Source of the DNA: Amaurobius ferox
Taxonomy: Eukaryota > Arthropoda > Arachnida > Araneae > Amaurobiidae
Length of the DNA stretch: 64,000 bases
NCBI GenBank assembly: GCA_951213105.1
Contig: OX578144.1
Location: 86,193,015-86,257,014 of the forward strand
Direction of reading: 5' to 3'
Of the stretch, positions 12,213-24,098 are shown in pieces. How positions within the stretch are numbered: position 1 is the stretch's first letter; each line of letters starts with the position of its first letter. The notes under the pieces are model-generated. The model made no database searches. It worked only from the letters and a program-made list of their open reading frames with translations, and was not told where the DNA came from. Both the position numbers and the translations under genes were made by a program.

Positions 12213-13141
12213 TGTGAGACCAGGAATTGAGTTCACACCAGATTTAGGTGATACAGTTTTATATTCAATATTTATGAGTGTCTTAATGTTTCACAGTGCC
12301 ATCAGACAAAAGGACGCCAGTTTTAGGGCACCCTGACCCGAAAGGTTAAAATAGGCAATAAACCATATAGACCAAAGGGAAGACACGAGAGGCCACAAGA
12401 GTGGTCAAAAATGTAACCAATAAGCTAATTGTCTGGGAGCATTGACTAAGATCGGCCAATCAGAGCCAAAGATGCTTGTCAGACCTCAAGCAAAAGGAGG
12501 CGGTAACCAAGAAATGATATTACACAAATTATACGAGAAAGTCAGTAGTTAGGAAAGTAGTTATGAAGTTAGTCAGTTAGTATGTCAGAGATTAAGCAGA
12601 GATTCCGAAGAGGACAGCAAGATATGAGAGAGAATTCCAGATTCCAGACAGTAAGACGTCAGCGAGCAGAGAGACTGCTGTGTTGATCCATAAGAGTGGG
12701 TGCCACAAAGTAGTGCCGGGGATAGTCCACAAAATGTGTCCTAATATGCAATTCTATGACAGTCAGAGTCTAAGGAGACTTCAACAAAATGAGCATAACC
12801 AGTATGAGTACGAGTACGATACTTCGAGTTGGTACCAGTACAATGTACAATGATGCAAGCGTTGTGGCCAGGTATGAACTTATTAAATATTGTAGCAGGT
12901 ATTAGGTTATGTTGATAATAGTAATTGGTCTCACATTCGCTCTCTCCGCCTCAATTAATATGAGTAATTGTTGTAATTAATTTAATAAGTAATCTATGTT
13001 TTTAATAAATGATTTTATTTTAAAGTTAACAATGGTGCAAATAATTGAGTAGCGTTATGTTAATTATTATTTTATTATTATTTTACAGATCTCGCACTGA
13101 AGATAAATATGGTGGGTTTTATGAGCGGCACACAACAATGT
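12213..13141 (+). mobile_element. TGTGAGACC element, copy 1 (LTR-like)
   Basis: Begins TGTGAGACCAG and shares blocks in order with copies at 51549-52432 (plus) and 54628-55415 (minus). The shared blocks include a CCAAT-containing stretch (GGCCAATCAGAGCCAAAG), an AGGAGGCGG-like motif, a splice-donor-like GTATGAAC, TGGTCTCACA (12926-12935), AATAAATG, and a TTTTACAG acceptor-like motif near the end. It has TG at the start, CA near the end and an internal AATAAA signal. This fits a solo LTR, but no target duplication was found, so the class is open. Confidence 0.65.
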
Positions 13142-13965
13142 GTTTAAAGTTTAATGTCATAACGATCAACGATTTAAGCTATTTCAGCCCAACTTAAAAC
13201 CCAACTTTAAGTGAATTATAAATCTGCGCCACACTATGTAGGAAAAGTAATATCCATTTTATTTAACAAAATCTTTTCAGATATGGGCTGTATTGCTCAG
13301 CAAACGCTGGCGAATTTTTCTAACAGTCCTGTTAGATTTGCATAAAATATAAGAATTTAGCACTTAACCGCCAGATTTTAATATTGGATGTAAGATTTAA
13401 GGAGGCAAGAATGAGTCTAAATTCCTGGATAACAAGCAGGGCTATTTGCATGTACAATATAAACAGGAACACTATACAGTAACTAGTCGGATATTTATGT
13501 CATGACATCATTAACCTGCCAGGTATAGCAAAACAGCAATTAAATGATCCAGTAATTAAAAAAACGGCTGTCATTATTAAAACATTGACACTATTCAACG
13601 TAGCTCGTTTCATGTCCAGTGCCCCAACTGATCAAGGAATCCTTTTATATTCTCTTCTGTAGAAACATCCAGAAGGGACTCGTATGTCGTAGAATATTCG
13701 TTATTACGAAAAGGTTCTCAAACACTCGAAATATCACTAAAATTCACGAAATTGGAGATAAATTGCCAAATCTAGAAATAATGTACCGACAATAGTGTTA
13801 TGGGGACTCTAAAATCACGTGATATGAATGGCTGCATGTACGTTGTTTTTACCTTCTTCCTATTAAAAGAGCTTCCAGTGAAAACGATTTTCATGTCCGT
13901 AACAATAATGCAATTCACCAAGCATATTGGATCTCGTTCATCACTATTCCGCAGTGAAAGAAATT
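13142..13965. other. AT-rich stretch, nothing recognised
   Basis: No feature can be supported in this gap. Confidence 0.4.
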
Positions 13966-14022
13966 AAATCATTACGTTATTTAAGGAAAGTCATGAGCTG
14001 CTCGCATCCGATTTTTTTAATT
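13966..14022 (+). repeat. Hairpin-ended TG element, 3'-end fragment
   Basis: AAGGAAAGTCATGAGCTGCT followed by CATCCGATTTTTTTAA is the family 3' end. The body is missing. Confidence 0.65.
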
Positions 14023-16500
14023 TCCTGTTAGTACTGCAGACTGGTGTAGCATACAGTTAACAGCTGTTTGCTTACTCATAAATTGCCGAGCCTTTGTTGT
14101 TCATTGCACTGACAGTTCAATTTGATACTTTGAACACCAATTCATTATGACTTACTTGATCTTGCTGTTTCATGTTGCTCAAGCAGATATATTTATAAAT
14201 TCTATGACAGCTACACAGACAGACGTATATAATTAGTAATCGCGTTAAATTATACTATTGCAGATATAGAATGTGTGTTAGTAGTATTACTAGTACTGAC
14301 GTTTACTAACGAATAATGAGCTCTAATTACATCCAGCATGTACATCAATAAAGTTTGCTTCATAAAATATTGTTACTACGTATCCTCTGCAATATTAATT
14401 CGCCCAAAACAGCGTGTACTATTTTCAAAATATAAACGTATTTCATTTTATAAAACAGTGGCTAATATTCTCAAATCATTGACGAAAACAGTTCAATGTA
14501 GCTCGTATTACGTTAATTGCACTTCAAGCGAGCGATAACTCCTTATGTAAGCTCTCTATAGATATTGCTGGAAATCTTTATATCGTAGAATACTGATTAC
14601 TTCAAGGTGTTTTTCGAATCTGCTGAAAGTCGCCAAATTGGTGATAAGTTACCAAATTTGGCAACCCTTCTTTGAACTTCAGAATATGGCAATCCTAGAT
14701 TCACATCATGGAAAACATGTCTGTATGCGTATTTTCTCCGTCTGATTTTCGAATAAAGTTTCCAGTAAGGCCATTTTATACGTTCGCAAAAATATGCAAT
14801 TTAAGATCTTAAGCAGCCCTTCATAAACAATTCATCTCGAAGTGATCTGAAAACTTTTCACTTTTCCCCTATGAAATAAGCATTTCAATAATATATAACA
14901 CATGTTTAAAGGTTCTTCCAAATTACATGTATCCTTCGCTATGCATTGTGCCATTTCCGATTTGAATAAAGTCCTGTATTAAGCAAAAATATATTTAAGC
15001 TATATTTCCTCCTTTTATTCCCTTTGCCATTCAGTCTCATTGAAACAAGAGTAATTCTACGAGCGAATCATGTACTAAATCTACCAAATCTGCTGAAATA
15101 ATGAAACTATACGCCAGGGTATTGTAAAAAAGCCCCTTTTATGTTCTCAGCAAGTTGCTATAAATCCCACAAGGTAGAAAAAACATAAAAAAGTACTTTT
15201 GTCGACTATCTTTTCTAACACTAAGGTAATCCTAAGTGAAAATATTAGGAGTATTATACAGTATAAAATTTGTATTATAGAAGAAGCTGTGGGTTTATAT
15301 AGTATATGTTCCCAATGTTGTTTAAATAAGTTTAGGGGAACTTTATTTGGCAAGGAATCATATATATCAATTTTGCAAATAGATATCTAATTGACGGCAG
15401 TATACAAATATTGCAATGCAAGCAACTCTTTTCAAATACATTTTCTGATATCTATATTATCACCTATAAACTCTTTGAAGCTTTTGTATGTATACCATCA
15501 TAAATCAAGAAAATTATCATGTTTTAAATGATATCCTGTCCAAATATCTTCAAATGACAGTACCACGATGCCTACCTTATGGTAGGATATTTATTTACTC
15601 TATACCCGTTCAAAATACTGTTCTATACTATACCCGTTCAGAATACTGTTAAAACCTTTGGTTTTAATAGTATTTTTTAAAGTTTTATCGACATTCCATT
15701 TGTAACTACAAGAAAGAGCGTAAGATTATAATCTAAACTAATTTATTTACAATCATATGCACACGCATAAAGCCCTGTAGAGAAAGCAGTTATATTTAAA
15801 ATATATTATAAAATCGTAATGAAGGCTTACAATTGAAAATATAAATGAGTGAAAATCGGTTTCGATGGCGAAAATCTATTTCTTCATCTAGACGAGCAGG
15901 AAGCGTGATCTCTTTCACTGAAGGTGGTAACCCCCTATGGAAGAGTACCAGTCTTGGTCTTAATCATTTTATTGTTAAAAATCACCTATAAAACAAGCGT
16001 TTGAGTGCATATTACCATATTTATTATTTTATCTTATTTCTACGACTTTTACGAGCCATTTCGCAGAAAAGGCAGGTTCTAATCTCCTGAATCGTACTAA
16101 AATGTAATTAGCAACAGGGAGCATCTAATTAGCCAAAAGTGATTTAACTGCCAAATTTTGTGAAATTCCTTTGAATAGTTTTGAGCTAGAGTGGATACGT
16201 ATAATAAATCTCACACGAATCTTACCTCTTTCCTGGAGACACATATTAATTTATTTGTTTTCAATTTGATACTATTAGTATTTCTTTCAAATTTGGTGGA
16301 GGCATACTATAACGTCGCATTTGCGTTACATATCAGAGAAATGGAAATCACCTTAAAACCTGCAATACGCAGGATAAGAATCACCTATAGTACAGATAAC
16401 CAAGTAATCCTCCTAATTCGCCTCTTGTCTTCTTATACCACGTTCCTGCACTTCAGCATGCCTCCACCTATTTCATTAATGCAGTAGATAATATAATGAA
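14023..16500. other. AT-rich stretch with one 28-bp tandem pair
   Basis: The only structure seen is a two-copy 28-bp tandem repeat at about 15601-15650 containing TATACCCGTTCA. The remaining sequence has short frames only. A 98-codon frame at 16191-16487 shows no recognisable domain. Confidence 0.45.
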
Positions 16501-17130
16501 CTCCGCACCCTGCTTACTGAAGCTCTCTAGCAATCTCGAGCTTCACGAGTTCTTTCGTCCAGCATTTTACGCATGTGCAAGAAGTAAAGAGTAATATTTT
16601 CCTCATTCGCTGACGCTCAACAACCCCGTAGCTCGCTTCACGAGGCTTCTTACCCCTTCTTGCATAGCGGGTGGGTTATCTTTTCGCCACTTCATAGACC
16701 TGATTTACGTGCTGTGTCGTGTCTCCTTCTCGTTGATACTCAAAGGGTATCCGGCTCCTTTTCGTTCACTGCCGTACACTACCAGGCAAAGCTCACTTTG
16801 CCCGGCGTCGTTGGTCACGCCTGCCACGCAGCCGCAATTCTCACATTGGAATTCCGGTCTTTATTCGTTGATCCTTACCAACTCTCAAAGCCGATATTTT
16901 TACCTCTCCTACATAGCTGGCAGATGTGGTGGCTGTTGACCACTTGCGGCCACATACATCCGCTCCCCCTTCCCTTGCTTGTTGATGCTTCCCAACCAAA
17001 AGAGCTCGGACGCATCGTTACATTTTCTCAGCCACTCACTAACTTCATTACTTCGCTTCGAGAGCTCCTTTCCATTGTCGCACTCTGTAAATTTACATTG
17101 CGATATATATTGTTTTATTTGCACTCAGCA
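16501..17130. other. GC-richer block with a long anonymous frame
   Basis: This block is clearly richer in G and C than its surroundings, with CTCGAGCTTCACGAG-type palindromic motifs near 16540. A plus-strand frame of 190 codons (16660-17232) runs through it and into the start of the Tc1 element, and it overlaps a 71-codon minus frame (16909-17124). Neither shows a motif that I recognise. The block may be part of an older element into which the Tc1 copy inserted. No function is claimed. Confidence 0.4.
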
Positions 17131-18592
17131 TATACTACTCAACATAAAAAGTGCAGCAGCATGGAGCTTTGTCCGCATAATTTTGCAAATTGCGAGACAA
17201 ACACATCTCGCCGATGTATGCAAAATATCTGAAATCCAAGAAGGTCACGTGATTAGAGCGCAGGATAAAAGGAATGAAAACGGCAAATGAGCCAACAGCT
17301 GTTACCATCTGCAGCCTACTGAAACGCGTTTTCCGACCTGCTTTCCATTTCAGAAGATACGTGCTGTTAAAGATATGCCTGGCTGACGATGCGAAGTTGG
17401 TTTCAGAATTTGGACGACCGTGCGAGGGGATTCATTTTAGGCCTATGCACGGCTAGGTGGTCGTACCAAGGTATCGCCACCGAAACACGCTTAGATGTGG
17501 CCACTGTGCAAATGATTTGGTGAAGATGGATTTTAGAAAGGTATGTGAATCGTCTTAGTGGTACAGGCCAATCCAGACATACGTCAGCACGCGTTCCAAC
17601 GCATCCGAAGGCATACATTGACGCATTCGAAGCCATACATTGACGCATTCGAAGCCATGCGGTGGCGACCCCACAAACGACGACTGACGAAATTCTGTAT
17701 AATTTGCAGGGTACATTGGATGTTTCAATATGATAGAGAACAGTTTCTCGACGATTGGCCGAAAGCAGCTTGAACTCACCTTCTACGAAGACTGCCATTG
17801 ATGACAAGACACCGATGTGAGAGATTGCAATTGTGTCATATATAAGACATTTGGACGACTGAATGGGACAGTGGACGAGTTCTATTAGACTGTATGTTTT
17901 GTTTGTCTAATGACAGTCGCCGTGTCAGAATCTCGAGGCGAAGTAGAAACATATCCAATCCTGCTGCGACTGTTAAACGCCTGACTGCCAGACAGCGCTG
18001 CAGTTTGGGTTGGGGTGACATCGGCTTTGATAGCCAGTCACCTCTGGTTCGTATCAAAGACACAATCACAGCACGACGATCTTCGGATGAGGTGCTGCGG
18101 CTGGTTGCACTTCCCTACATTCAGCGGTTTCAAAATTATGTTTTCCAGCAAGATAAAGCGCAATCGCACACGGAAATTATCAGCATACAAACTTTGTAAA
18201 GCATGCACATGTGCCTCCTTGGCCCCCGCTGTCTCCAGATTTCTCACACATCGATCATGTAGGCGACGTATTTTGCCGTCTTTTGACTCTCTTGACCCCC
18301 GCCTCAAACAGAAGAGTACCTGTGGTGTATGGTTGAAGGTATATAGTCTTCCATCCCTCAGGAACATAGCTGCAAGCTCATTGCATATGTTTCTGAAAGG
18401 GTTGCTGCTTTGTATCGCCGCAAGGATTAGTCCTACTGTCCACTAATCATCCTGTCAATGCATTACGGTATTACATTTTCCTTCTGAAATTAACATCACT
18501 TATTTATATATGCCATCTCTGTCTGTGTGTCCTTTATCATCACACTTTTTTCACTCTTTCATGATGTTGCATTATCTGTGTCGGGCAGTGTA
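17131..18592 (+). mobile_element. Tc1-like transposon, nearly full length, decayed
   Basis: The ends are imperfect inverted repeats. The left begins TACTACTCAACATAAAAAGT. The right, read inverted, begins TACACTGCCCGACACAGATA. Both continue into a GCA(G/A)CA(G/T)CATG motif. TA dinucleotides flank both sides. The size of about 1.46 kb is normal for Tc1-like elements, with one transposase gene in between that is broken by frameshifts and stops. Confidence 0.75.
17389..18430 (+). pseudogene. Tc1-like transposase pseudogene
   Basis: The probable ancestral start is ATG 17389 (MRSWFQNLDDRARG), leading into a paired-type helix-turn-helix with RWSYQGIATETRLDVATVQ. A TGA stop interrupts it at 17521. 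GTGQSRHTSARVP follows as the GRPR-type linker. A 22-bp tandem duplication (17612-17655) shifts the frame. From 17894 to 18199 the catalytic core is one open stretch that includes GWGDIGFDSQSPLVRI and FQQDKAQSH around the second aspartate. WPPLSPDFSHIDHVGDVF (about 18220-18273) is the third catalytic motif, with aspartate where glutamate is usual. The C-terminal piece SERVAALYRRKD ends at TAG 18430. It is inactive. Confidence 0.85.
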
Positions 18593-19756
18593 TATGCATG
18601 GTATGATTTGCAATATTTTAGGAAATGGCATATCCAATAAGATAGAATAAGGTAGTTTGCTTTCAAAGCAGCTGTTAATAATTGTACAAGGGGTTCGTAT
18701 AATTAAAGAAACATCAAATATTTAAAAATATTCAATAAAGAGGGTGTTTCGCATTGATATATATTCGACAGGTAAAATGGCAGAAAATCACATTTCGCGT
18801 TGAGATAGAGGTTTAAAATAGGTGTAAGTGTAGATTGGTTAAAAGGAAGAATGAGTAGAATTGCATGTTTTTACATATTTATTAATTTAAGGGGTGCCGT
18901 ACACAAAACAGTTCGATTTGTGGATTAAAAGAGAAACCTCTTCTTTTAAGTCATATAGAGACTTTAAATTTGATTTACATATCAATCGTATGTTTAAACT
19001 TTTGAAAAAAATCGATTTTTTTTACATCAACCAGAAGGGATGGTCCCTCATACGAAAACGTTCGAAATATGAAATGATAGAAAAATTAATTTCAGATGAG
19101 ATAGAGACTAGAAATTTCTTTCAAGGGTAAGTCATTTGGAAAGAAGATGCACAATTTCAGTATTTCTTACTGCGGTGCCGCACACCAAAATTTTCGATTT
19201 ACAGATTGCATTAAAACCTCCTAATTTTAAACGATATACATATATAGAATCTGAAGTATGGATGAGCAATTCGGTAAGACCCGTTACAGAAAATAAGTTC
19301 TTCTAAAGTTTAAATTTCAATACGAGACCAAAACTTTCGAAATATGGACTGTTTAAAAAATACTTGCCATAGATATATAAATTTGAATTTTGGTAACAGT
19401 GTCAGTCGTATAATGGTGAAACGGAAGAGAATTACTGCATTGTGATATTCGTGCTTTAGATGTTGAGGTATGCTGAAATGTTCGACTAGCCAAATTAATG
19501 AGAAATACCATGTTTTATGAGGCATAGATATTGGGAATTGTTTCACGGGTGAACAGGTTTAAAAAACCCTACATAAAAGTCAAATTATTTAAAAATTCAC
19601 AATATTCGCGGTGTGCTTATTGTGAGGCCGTTAATTTTCAACGGCTATTCAGCTCGTTACTGATATTTGTATTGACATTTAGTTGTGTTTATAATGATAT
19701 ATTGCTATAAAAGTGGAATCCTTTTATGACCATTCAAAGTATTTCACACATTGATA
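18593..19756. repeat. Diverged tandem repeat, about 283 bp
   Basis: GGTGCCGTACAC-AAA (about 18892) and GGTGCCGCACACCAAA (about 19174) start related stretches containing CGATTT and AAACCTC. Two old units can be seen. The rest is AT-rich without gene signals. Confidence 0.45.
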
Positions 19757-19820
19757 ATCTCCGGCCGTCCAAATAGATGCTCAAGTCCTCAGGACGAGCC
19801 GGACGGTCTGGGTCTTCAAC
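19757..19820 (+). repeat. SINE family B, 3' fragment
   Basis: CCGGCCGTCCAAATAGATG and GACGGTCTGGGTCTTC match the 3' part of the SINE B copies at 41184-41478 and 51067-51367. The tRNA-derived head is missing. Confidence 0.65.
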
Positions 19821-20600
19821 ACATTGATAATCGATGTAAATCGAAAAAGAGTTGATTTCTGAAGACATTTAAGCCATTCCATATTCCAGATAAATCTGCA
19901 ATACAATGCAAATTAGAAAGGTTTATAATAGGAAAAATGTATATCTAAATCTATAACAGACAAGAGAATGTTTCTTGATTCGCGAAAAATGTTGTTTACT
20001 GTGAATACATTCAACATTCAAATAACGGAAATACCGTGAAATACATATAATAGCAACGGAGATTAGAAATTTAGTAATTCATCTGAATAAGTTTCATTTA
20101 AATTAAACGGACTTATAACTAAGCTTTATTATGATGGCAAACATATTATATAACTGTAACATTTATTACTATTTCATTTAGAATTAGGTAATGTAACTCG
20201 ATATATACCAAGTAAAAAATACAAGTATGTAAAATCACATTATAAAGATAAACATATTAAAATTGAGAAATAATGTTATTGCGTCATGTTATTAACATTC
20301 AAAAGTTTACTGCATATATAAAGATAAACGGAACTAAACTTATTTTATCAATATGTCGTTACATAAATGTTTAAAAATCAAGTTTTTCTACCAAACGTTA
20401 TAGCCACTTGTTGTAAGAAAGTTTATATATAATGTACAACTGTCAATGAAAATAATTATAAAGCATAAATATATTAAACTATCTTCAATATTTTTCTTCA
20501 TATTTGCATTTCTTGACGCTTCCAGCAACAGTTTCAGCCTCCAGTATGTATCAATATTTATATGCATAACATTATTTGACCAACTGCTATATAAAGCACA
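19821..20600. other. AT-rich stretch, nothing recognised
   Basis: No feature can be supported in this gap. Confidence 0.4.
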
Positions 20601-20607
20601 TTATTAC

Positions 20608-20747
20608 TTTCCTCATATAATGTATAAGGAAAGTATTGCGACGAAGTCGAAAATTCGAATTCGAGTTTTCGACGGGAGAGCACGTTTCAAGCATCCCTGA
20701 TCACGAATCAAACATTTTTGAGGTGATGTCTGTGTGTGTGTGTGTGT

Positions 20748-20806
<59 letters not shown>

Positions 20807-21586
20807 AGTGAGTCTGTGAAGACGATAACTGACGAACGAATGGACCGATTCGAACAAAATTTGGTACAAAAATCACAATTCGTAAACACTGGAAGTCTAT
20901 TGTTTTTATACGCAATCGAATGTTCAGAATCCCCCTAAATTTTCGAGTGAAATTTTGAAAAAATCGTCAAAAAATCAAAACTGCTAATAAAGTTACGCAA
21001 GTAGACATTTCTTATGTAATGTTTCATTAGAAAACGATTGACATGAATTTTAGAACGCTAACAAGAACCGTTCTCGAGATATTGCACATTTTTCAAAAAC
21101 AATTATCAAAAACTCATATAAAATAAAAAAAATATATATTTCCTTTTGACAAACATGTTCACTTTTCATATGTAATACCATGCGATAAATTGGGTGACAT
21201 CATTCTCATGGAACTAGCTCGTTCCATTCATGAAAAAAGATACTTTGAGTAATACTTTTGTATTTGAATGTCAATAGCCATTTTTCTGCTATAAAAATAA
21301 CTTATTTCTCCATCCATAACGCTTGGCGAGATTTTGGCAACGAATTTGGCGGAATACCGCCAACATGGCAACTTTTGTAAATGTTGTTAAATTAACGAAA
21401 ATCTCACCAAATGGATAAAAATTAAGCTAAGTCAATGAAAATGATGACTAATTGTCGAAAATTTAATATCTTGTAAAGAATATAAGTATGTACTATAAGA
21501 AAAACCTTTTTTTTTACTGTAAAAATAGTAAATTCAATGCATTTTATATGGAAAGTCATGTATTGCCCACATCAGATTTTTTAATC
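20608..21586 (+). mobile_element. Hairpin-ended TG element, copy B (complete)
   Basis: This is the best copy of the family, 979 bp. It starts in a hairpin (ACTTTCCTCATATA and TATAAGGAAAGT). GACGGGAGAGCACG and the (TG)n tract (20730-20806) follow, then GACGAACGAATGGACCGATT, CGTTCTCGAGATATTG and GGCGAGATTTTGGC. It ends GGAAAGTCATG, GCCCACATCAGATT. TTATTAC flanks both sides (20601-20607 and 21587-21593), a possible 7-bp target duplication. Its only frames translate the repeat as alternating Val-Cys or Thr-His, so it encodes nothing. Confidence 0.75.
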
Positions 21587-21593
21587 TTATTAC

Positions 21594-22389
21594 AAGGAAA
21601 TTTCAGTAGATAAAATATCTACTAACAAAAATTAAAAGGTAAGATTCAACCAACCTTTCACTTTGCTGATTAAAATATGCAGTTAACAATTTATCTTTAA
21701 GGATATAGCTTTGTATTCGCAGTTGGCATTCCAAAGAACATTTTTACATGACAATTTAGAAATGACTGTGAGAATGTCTATCAGAAATCTAAATTGAAAT
21801 TTTCAAATCTACATAATGGAAATGCTTAATGTCTTTCATCTTTCTCGAGCAAAGTGCACATTTATTTGATTAAAATGATGATATCTTATTTAATTGCTAG
21901 CATTAAGACCAAGACTCATTGTAACCGCAGGGTTTCTTTTTGAGTTACTGATCAAAAGTCATTTATTTCCAAGGGAATTGCTAATTTAGGAATGAATGAA
22001 TGATAAGAGCATTCAAAATTCAGAGCATTCTGTGTACAGAGTATACACAGTTCTAGTGAATACTTTAAATAGTATATTTCATCAAAATGATGAATTGAAG
22101 TAATTCATGGTTATATGAAAGCATACTTAAGTAAATTAATAATATTTCAATCTGATACCTATAAGTAAACAATTTATGCAGCTCGTATTAGGATGCATTA
22201 AAAGAAATTTGTTATTATGTGACTACAAATGAATATATTTTGTGTGTTCCGTAGGTATTTTTGTATTGATTTTTGTTTCGGATTGTTTATAACAAATTCG
22301 GGGAAATTGACTTTAGTACCAATTTATAAAAGGGCTTAAATCCGCTGAAATTGCACATGTTTATACATTTTGCAAGATATTAAAATTTT
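21594..22389. other. AT-rich stretch, nothing recognised
   Basis: No feature can be supported in this gap. Confidence 0.4.
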
Positions 22390-22459
22390 ACGTCTGTTTA
22401 AATTAAGGCTACCACATACTAAAAACACGGTATGGGATAGCTTTAATTTAAATATACGT
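22390..22459. other. 70-nt hairpin with precursor-microRNA shape
   Basis: Two 30-nt arms (22390-22419 and 22430-22459) pair with about four mismatches and one G-U pair around a 10-nt loop. The central paired block is TTTAAATTAA. Size and shape match animal microRNA precursors, but small palindromic MITE ends look the same. No expression evidence is available from sequence. Confidence 0.35.
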
Positions 22460-22546
22460 CCTTATACTAATACATTTAAATTATGCCATTTAAGTTCTTA
22501 TATATCCCTTTAGTATGTATGTCGTAGAGCTTGTAAAGAGACTTGC

Positions 22547-22617
22547 TGCCCCAACCGGGAATCGAACCCTGGATCTCCGAACAGGCCAATCAACGCTCTA
22601 CTGTTGAGCTACTGGAA
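22547..22617 (-). repeat. tRNA-derived sequence (SINE family C head)
   Basis: On the minus strand, TAGCTCAACAGTAGAGCG matches the A box and D arm, with GCTC pairing GAGC. GGGTTCGATTCCC is a perfect B box and T loop, and the 3' acceptor strand reads TTGGGGCA. The 5' acceptor strand does not pair with it, so this is not an intact tRNA gene but a tRNA-derived SINE head or pseudogene. The acceptor end is the same as at 48036-48109. Confidence 0.65.
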
Positions 22618-22619
22618 TG

Positions 22620-22761
22620 AATGAATAAATGACATGAAAGCCGGTGGCCTCAGGAGAGCCCAGCACATCGACCAAAGGTCTATTGTACTGCCCCAGAAAG
22701 TGAAGGTCCTACTGAAAAGAGACCAGTAGCAGAGGTAAAAATAAGCAGGTACTTGGCAGGA
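22620..22761 (-). repeat. 3' end of the LINE split by the LTR element
   Basis: A GC-richer stretch ending in (TTCA)n when read on the minus strand. It is what follows the LINE fragment 30466-31332 once the LTR retrotransposon and one ATAT are removed in thought. It is non-coding and probably the LINE 3' UTR and tail. Confidence 0.5.
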
Positions 22762-22765
22762 ATAT
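22762..22765. repeat. Left target-site duplication ATAT
   Basis: ATAT directly before the first LTR is repeated at 30462-30465 directly after the second. Four-base duplications are usual for LTR retrotransposon integrases. Confidence 0.75.
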
Positions 22766-23250
22766 TGTAATGTCGATATTCAAATCGAATTACTTTTATG
22801 TAAAATATATAAATATATGTATTATATTTCTTTATATACAGTTATGTTACAGATTTTAATTCTGCCTTGAAAACCCCCTTTTGTCGTTTTATGTGTTCTC
22901 GTGGAATATATATTATTCTTAAACCAAAATTAAAATCATTTCTAACATATTATTTAAAATGTACGAGCGCTTTGAGAGTTATTTCTTCTGTTGAGTTCAA
23001 GGTCTTTTGGCAGTCGAAAATGGAAGTGCCAATGTAAATAATTTCATAGTTTCTATACATTTATGCTGCAGACGATAATGAAGTTTTGCAACAGTTGTTT
23101 ATAGCAGGTGGCTCTCCAGACATCCTGTCGAGACATACTGGCGTTTGACCGTGAGAACCTTTCTCGGCGGGAAAGATCATCAATGTTTTCTATTGGTGGT
23201 GACGGACTGGAAGCTTTCGTCCAGGTCCGTGGAAATGTTGACTGAAAAGG

Positions 23251-23258
23251 TATAAAAA
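23251..23258 (+). promoter_or_regulatory. TATA box of the 5' LTR
   Basis: TATAAAAA is followed by GC-richer sequence; a start site would be expected about 25-30 bp downstream. The identical copy in the 3' LTR is at 29303-29310. Confidence 0.65.
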
Positions 23259-23438
23259 GCCGTGCACACCTTTTCTCGCTCTCTTACTCTTATGCTTATG
23301 CTCTAACGCTCTTACTTCAGTAGGCAGTTCACGATAGCAACGCTCACTCCGAATCTCGGGAGTCTGACCTCCAGGCAGATTCCTAGGGATTCGTGAGCTG
23401 AGTAATGCTGCCTTTATAACGTCCATCTTTGATGCGAT

Positions 23439-23563
23439 CCCGAGGTTAATACCGGGAATGAAATAATGTCGAAACTGCACGTAGAGCGAACCCGATGCTC
23501 ATTCCGGGATTACTACCAAAACATCGAGCGGGCTTGTGGAATCCTCCCGAGGCTCATACCGGG
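23439..23563 (+). repeat. Three CCCG-N-CCGGG hairpin motifs in LTR leader
   Basis: CCCGAGGTTAATACCGGG (23439), CCCGATGCTCATTCCGGG (23491) and CCCGAGGCTCATACCGGG (23546) are 18-bp inverted-repeat motifs spaced 52 and 55 bp apart. The loop changes while the stem bases stay, which suggests a conserved RNA stem-loop in the transcribed leader. The same set is at 29491-29615. Confidence 0.7.
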
Positions 23564-24098
23564 AAGGTAAATCGAATCGTCGCTACCCGAGTAGTACTAG
23601 TTAATGATGCCATCCATCCAGGCTGGGCCATTCTAGAGAAATCTTTGAATGTGTGTGCCGACCTTTCATTCTGAAACACCGATTCATCGCCGTGTGGGTG
23701 AGTGGCTGATGTGAGAACTACTACCTTACTTACAACGCCTTGATGACCGGGGTAAGCGAATTTTAATGTATAACTTCATGAGAGAGAGATCGTAATGGAG
23801 AGTGAAACCATCTGTTGAGTTTTGTAACTTCAATTCAATGCTTATTCTAAAACTTAATTTCTGTTTGATTAATTTTCAAAAATGCTTAATTTTACCTCTC
23901 AGAGTGCTCGTCCCGTAATGTGGCCATACCCATGTTTGATATCAGTATGATCTGTTGTTTGCCACTTAGTATTGCATTATGTGGAAGTATAGAGGCTTTA
24001 AAGCCAGTGGCGTTCTGTTAAAATCTGCGCATGTGTCCAGTGGTGAGCTGAAAGATTCAGCTGTTGTATCTGATATACAAATTGAATTTAACTTCTTA

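Noticed and set aside
12213..12935. Solo LTR or TIR element ending at GGTCTCACA
   Set aside because: Homology among the three copies continues beyond GGTCTCACA for about 200 bp, so that motif is not the boundary.
20636..20938. Frames rich in alternating Val-Cys or Thr-His across the TG tract
   Set aside because: They are translations of a dinucleotide repeat inside a non-coding transposon and differ between copies.
23190..23480. Identical 96-codon minus frame in both LTRs
   Set aside because: Identity follows from LTR identity. It is antisense to LTR transcription and has no domain.
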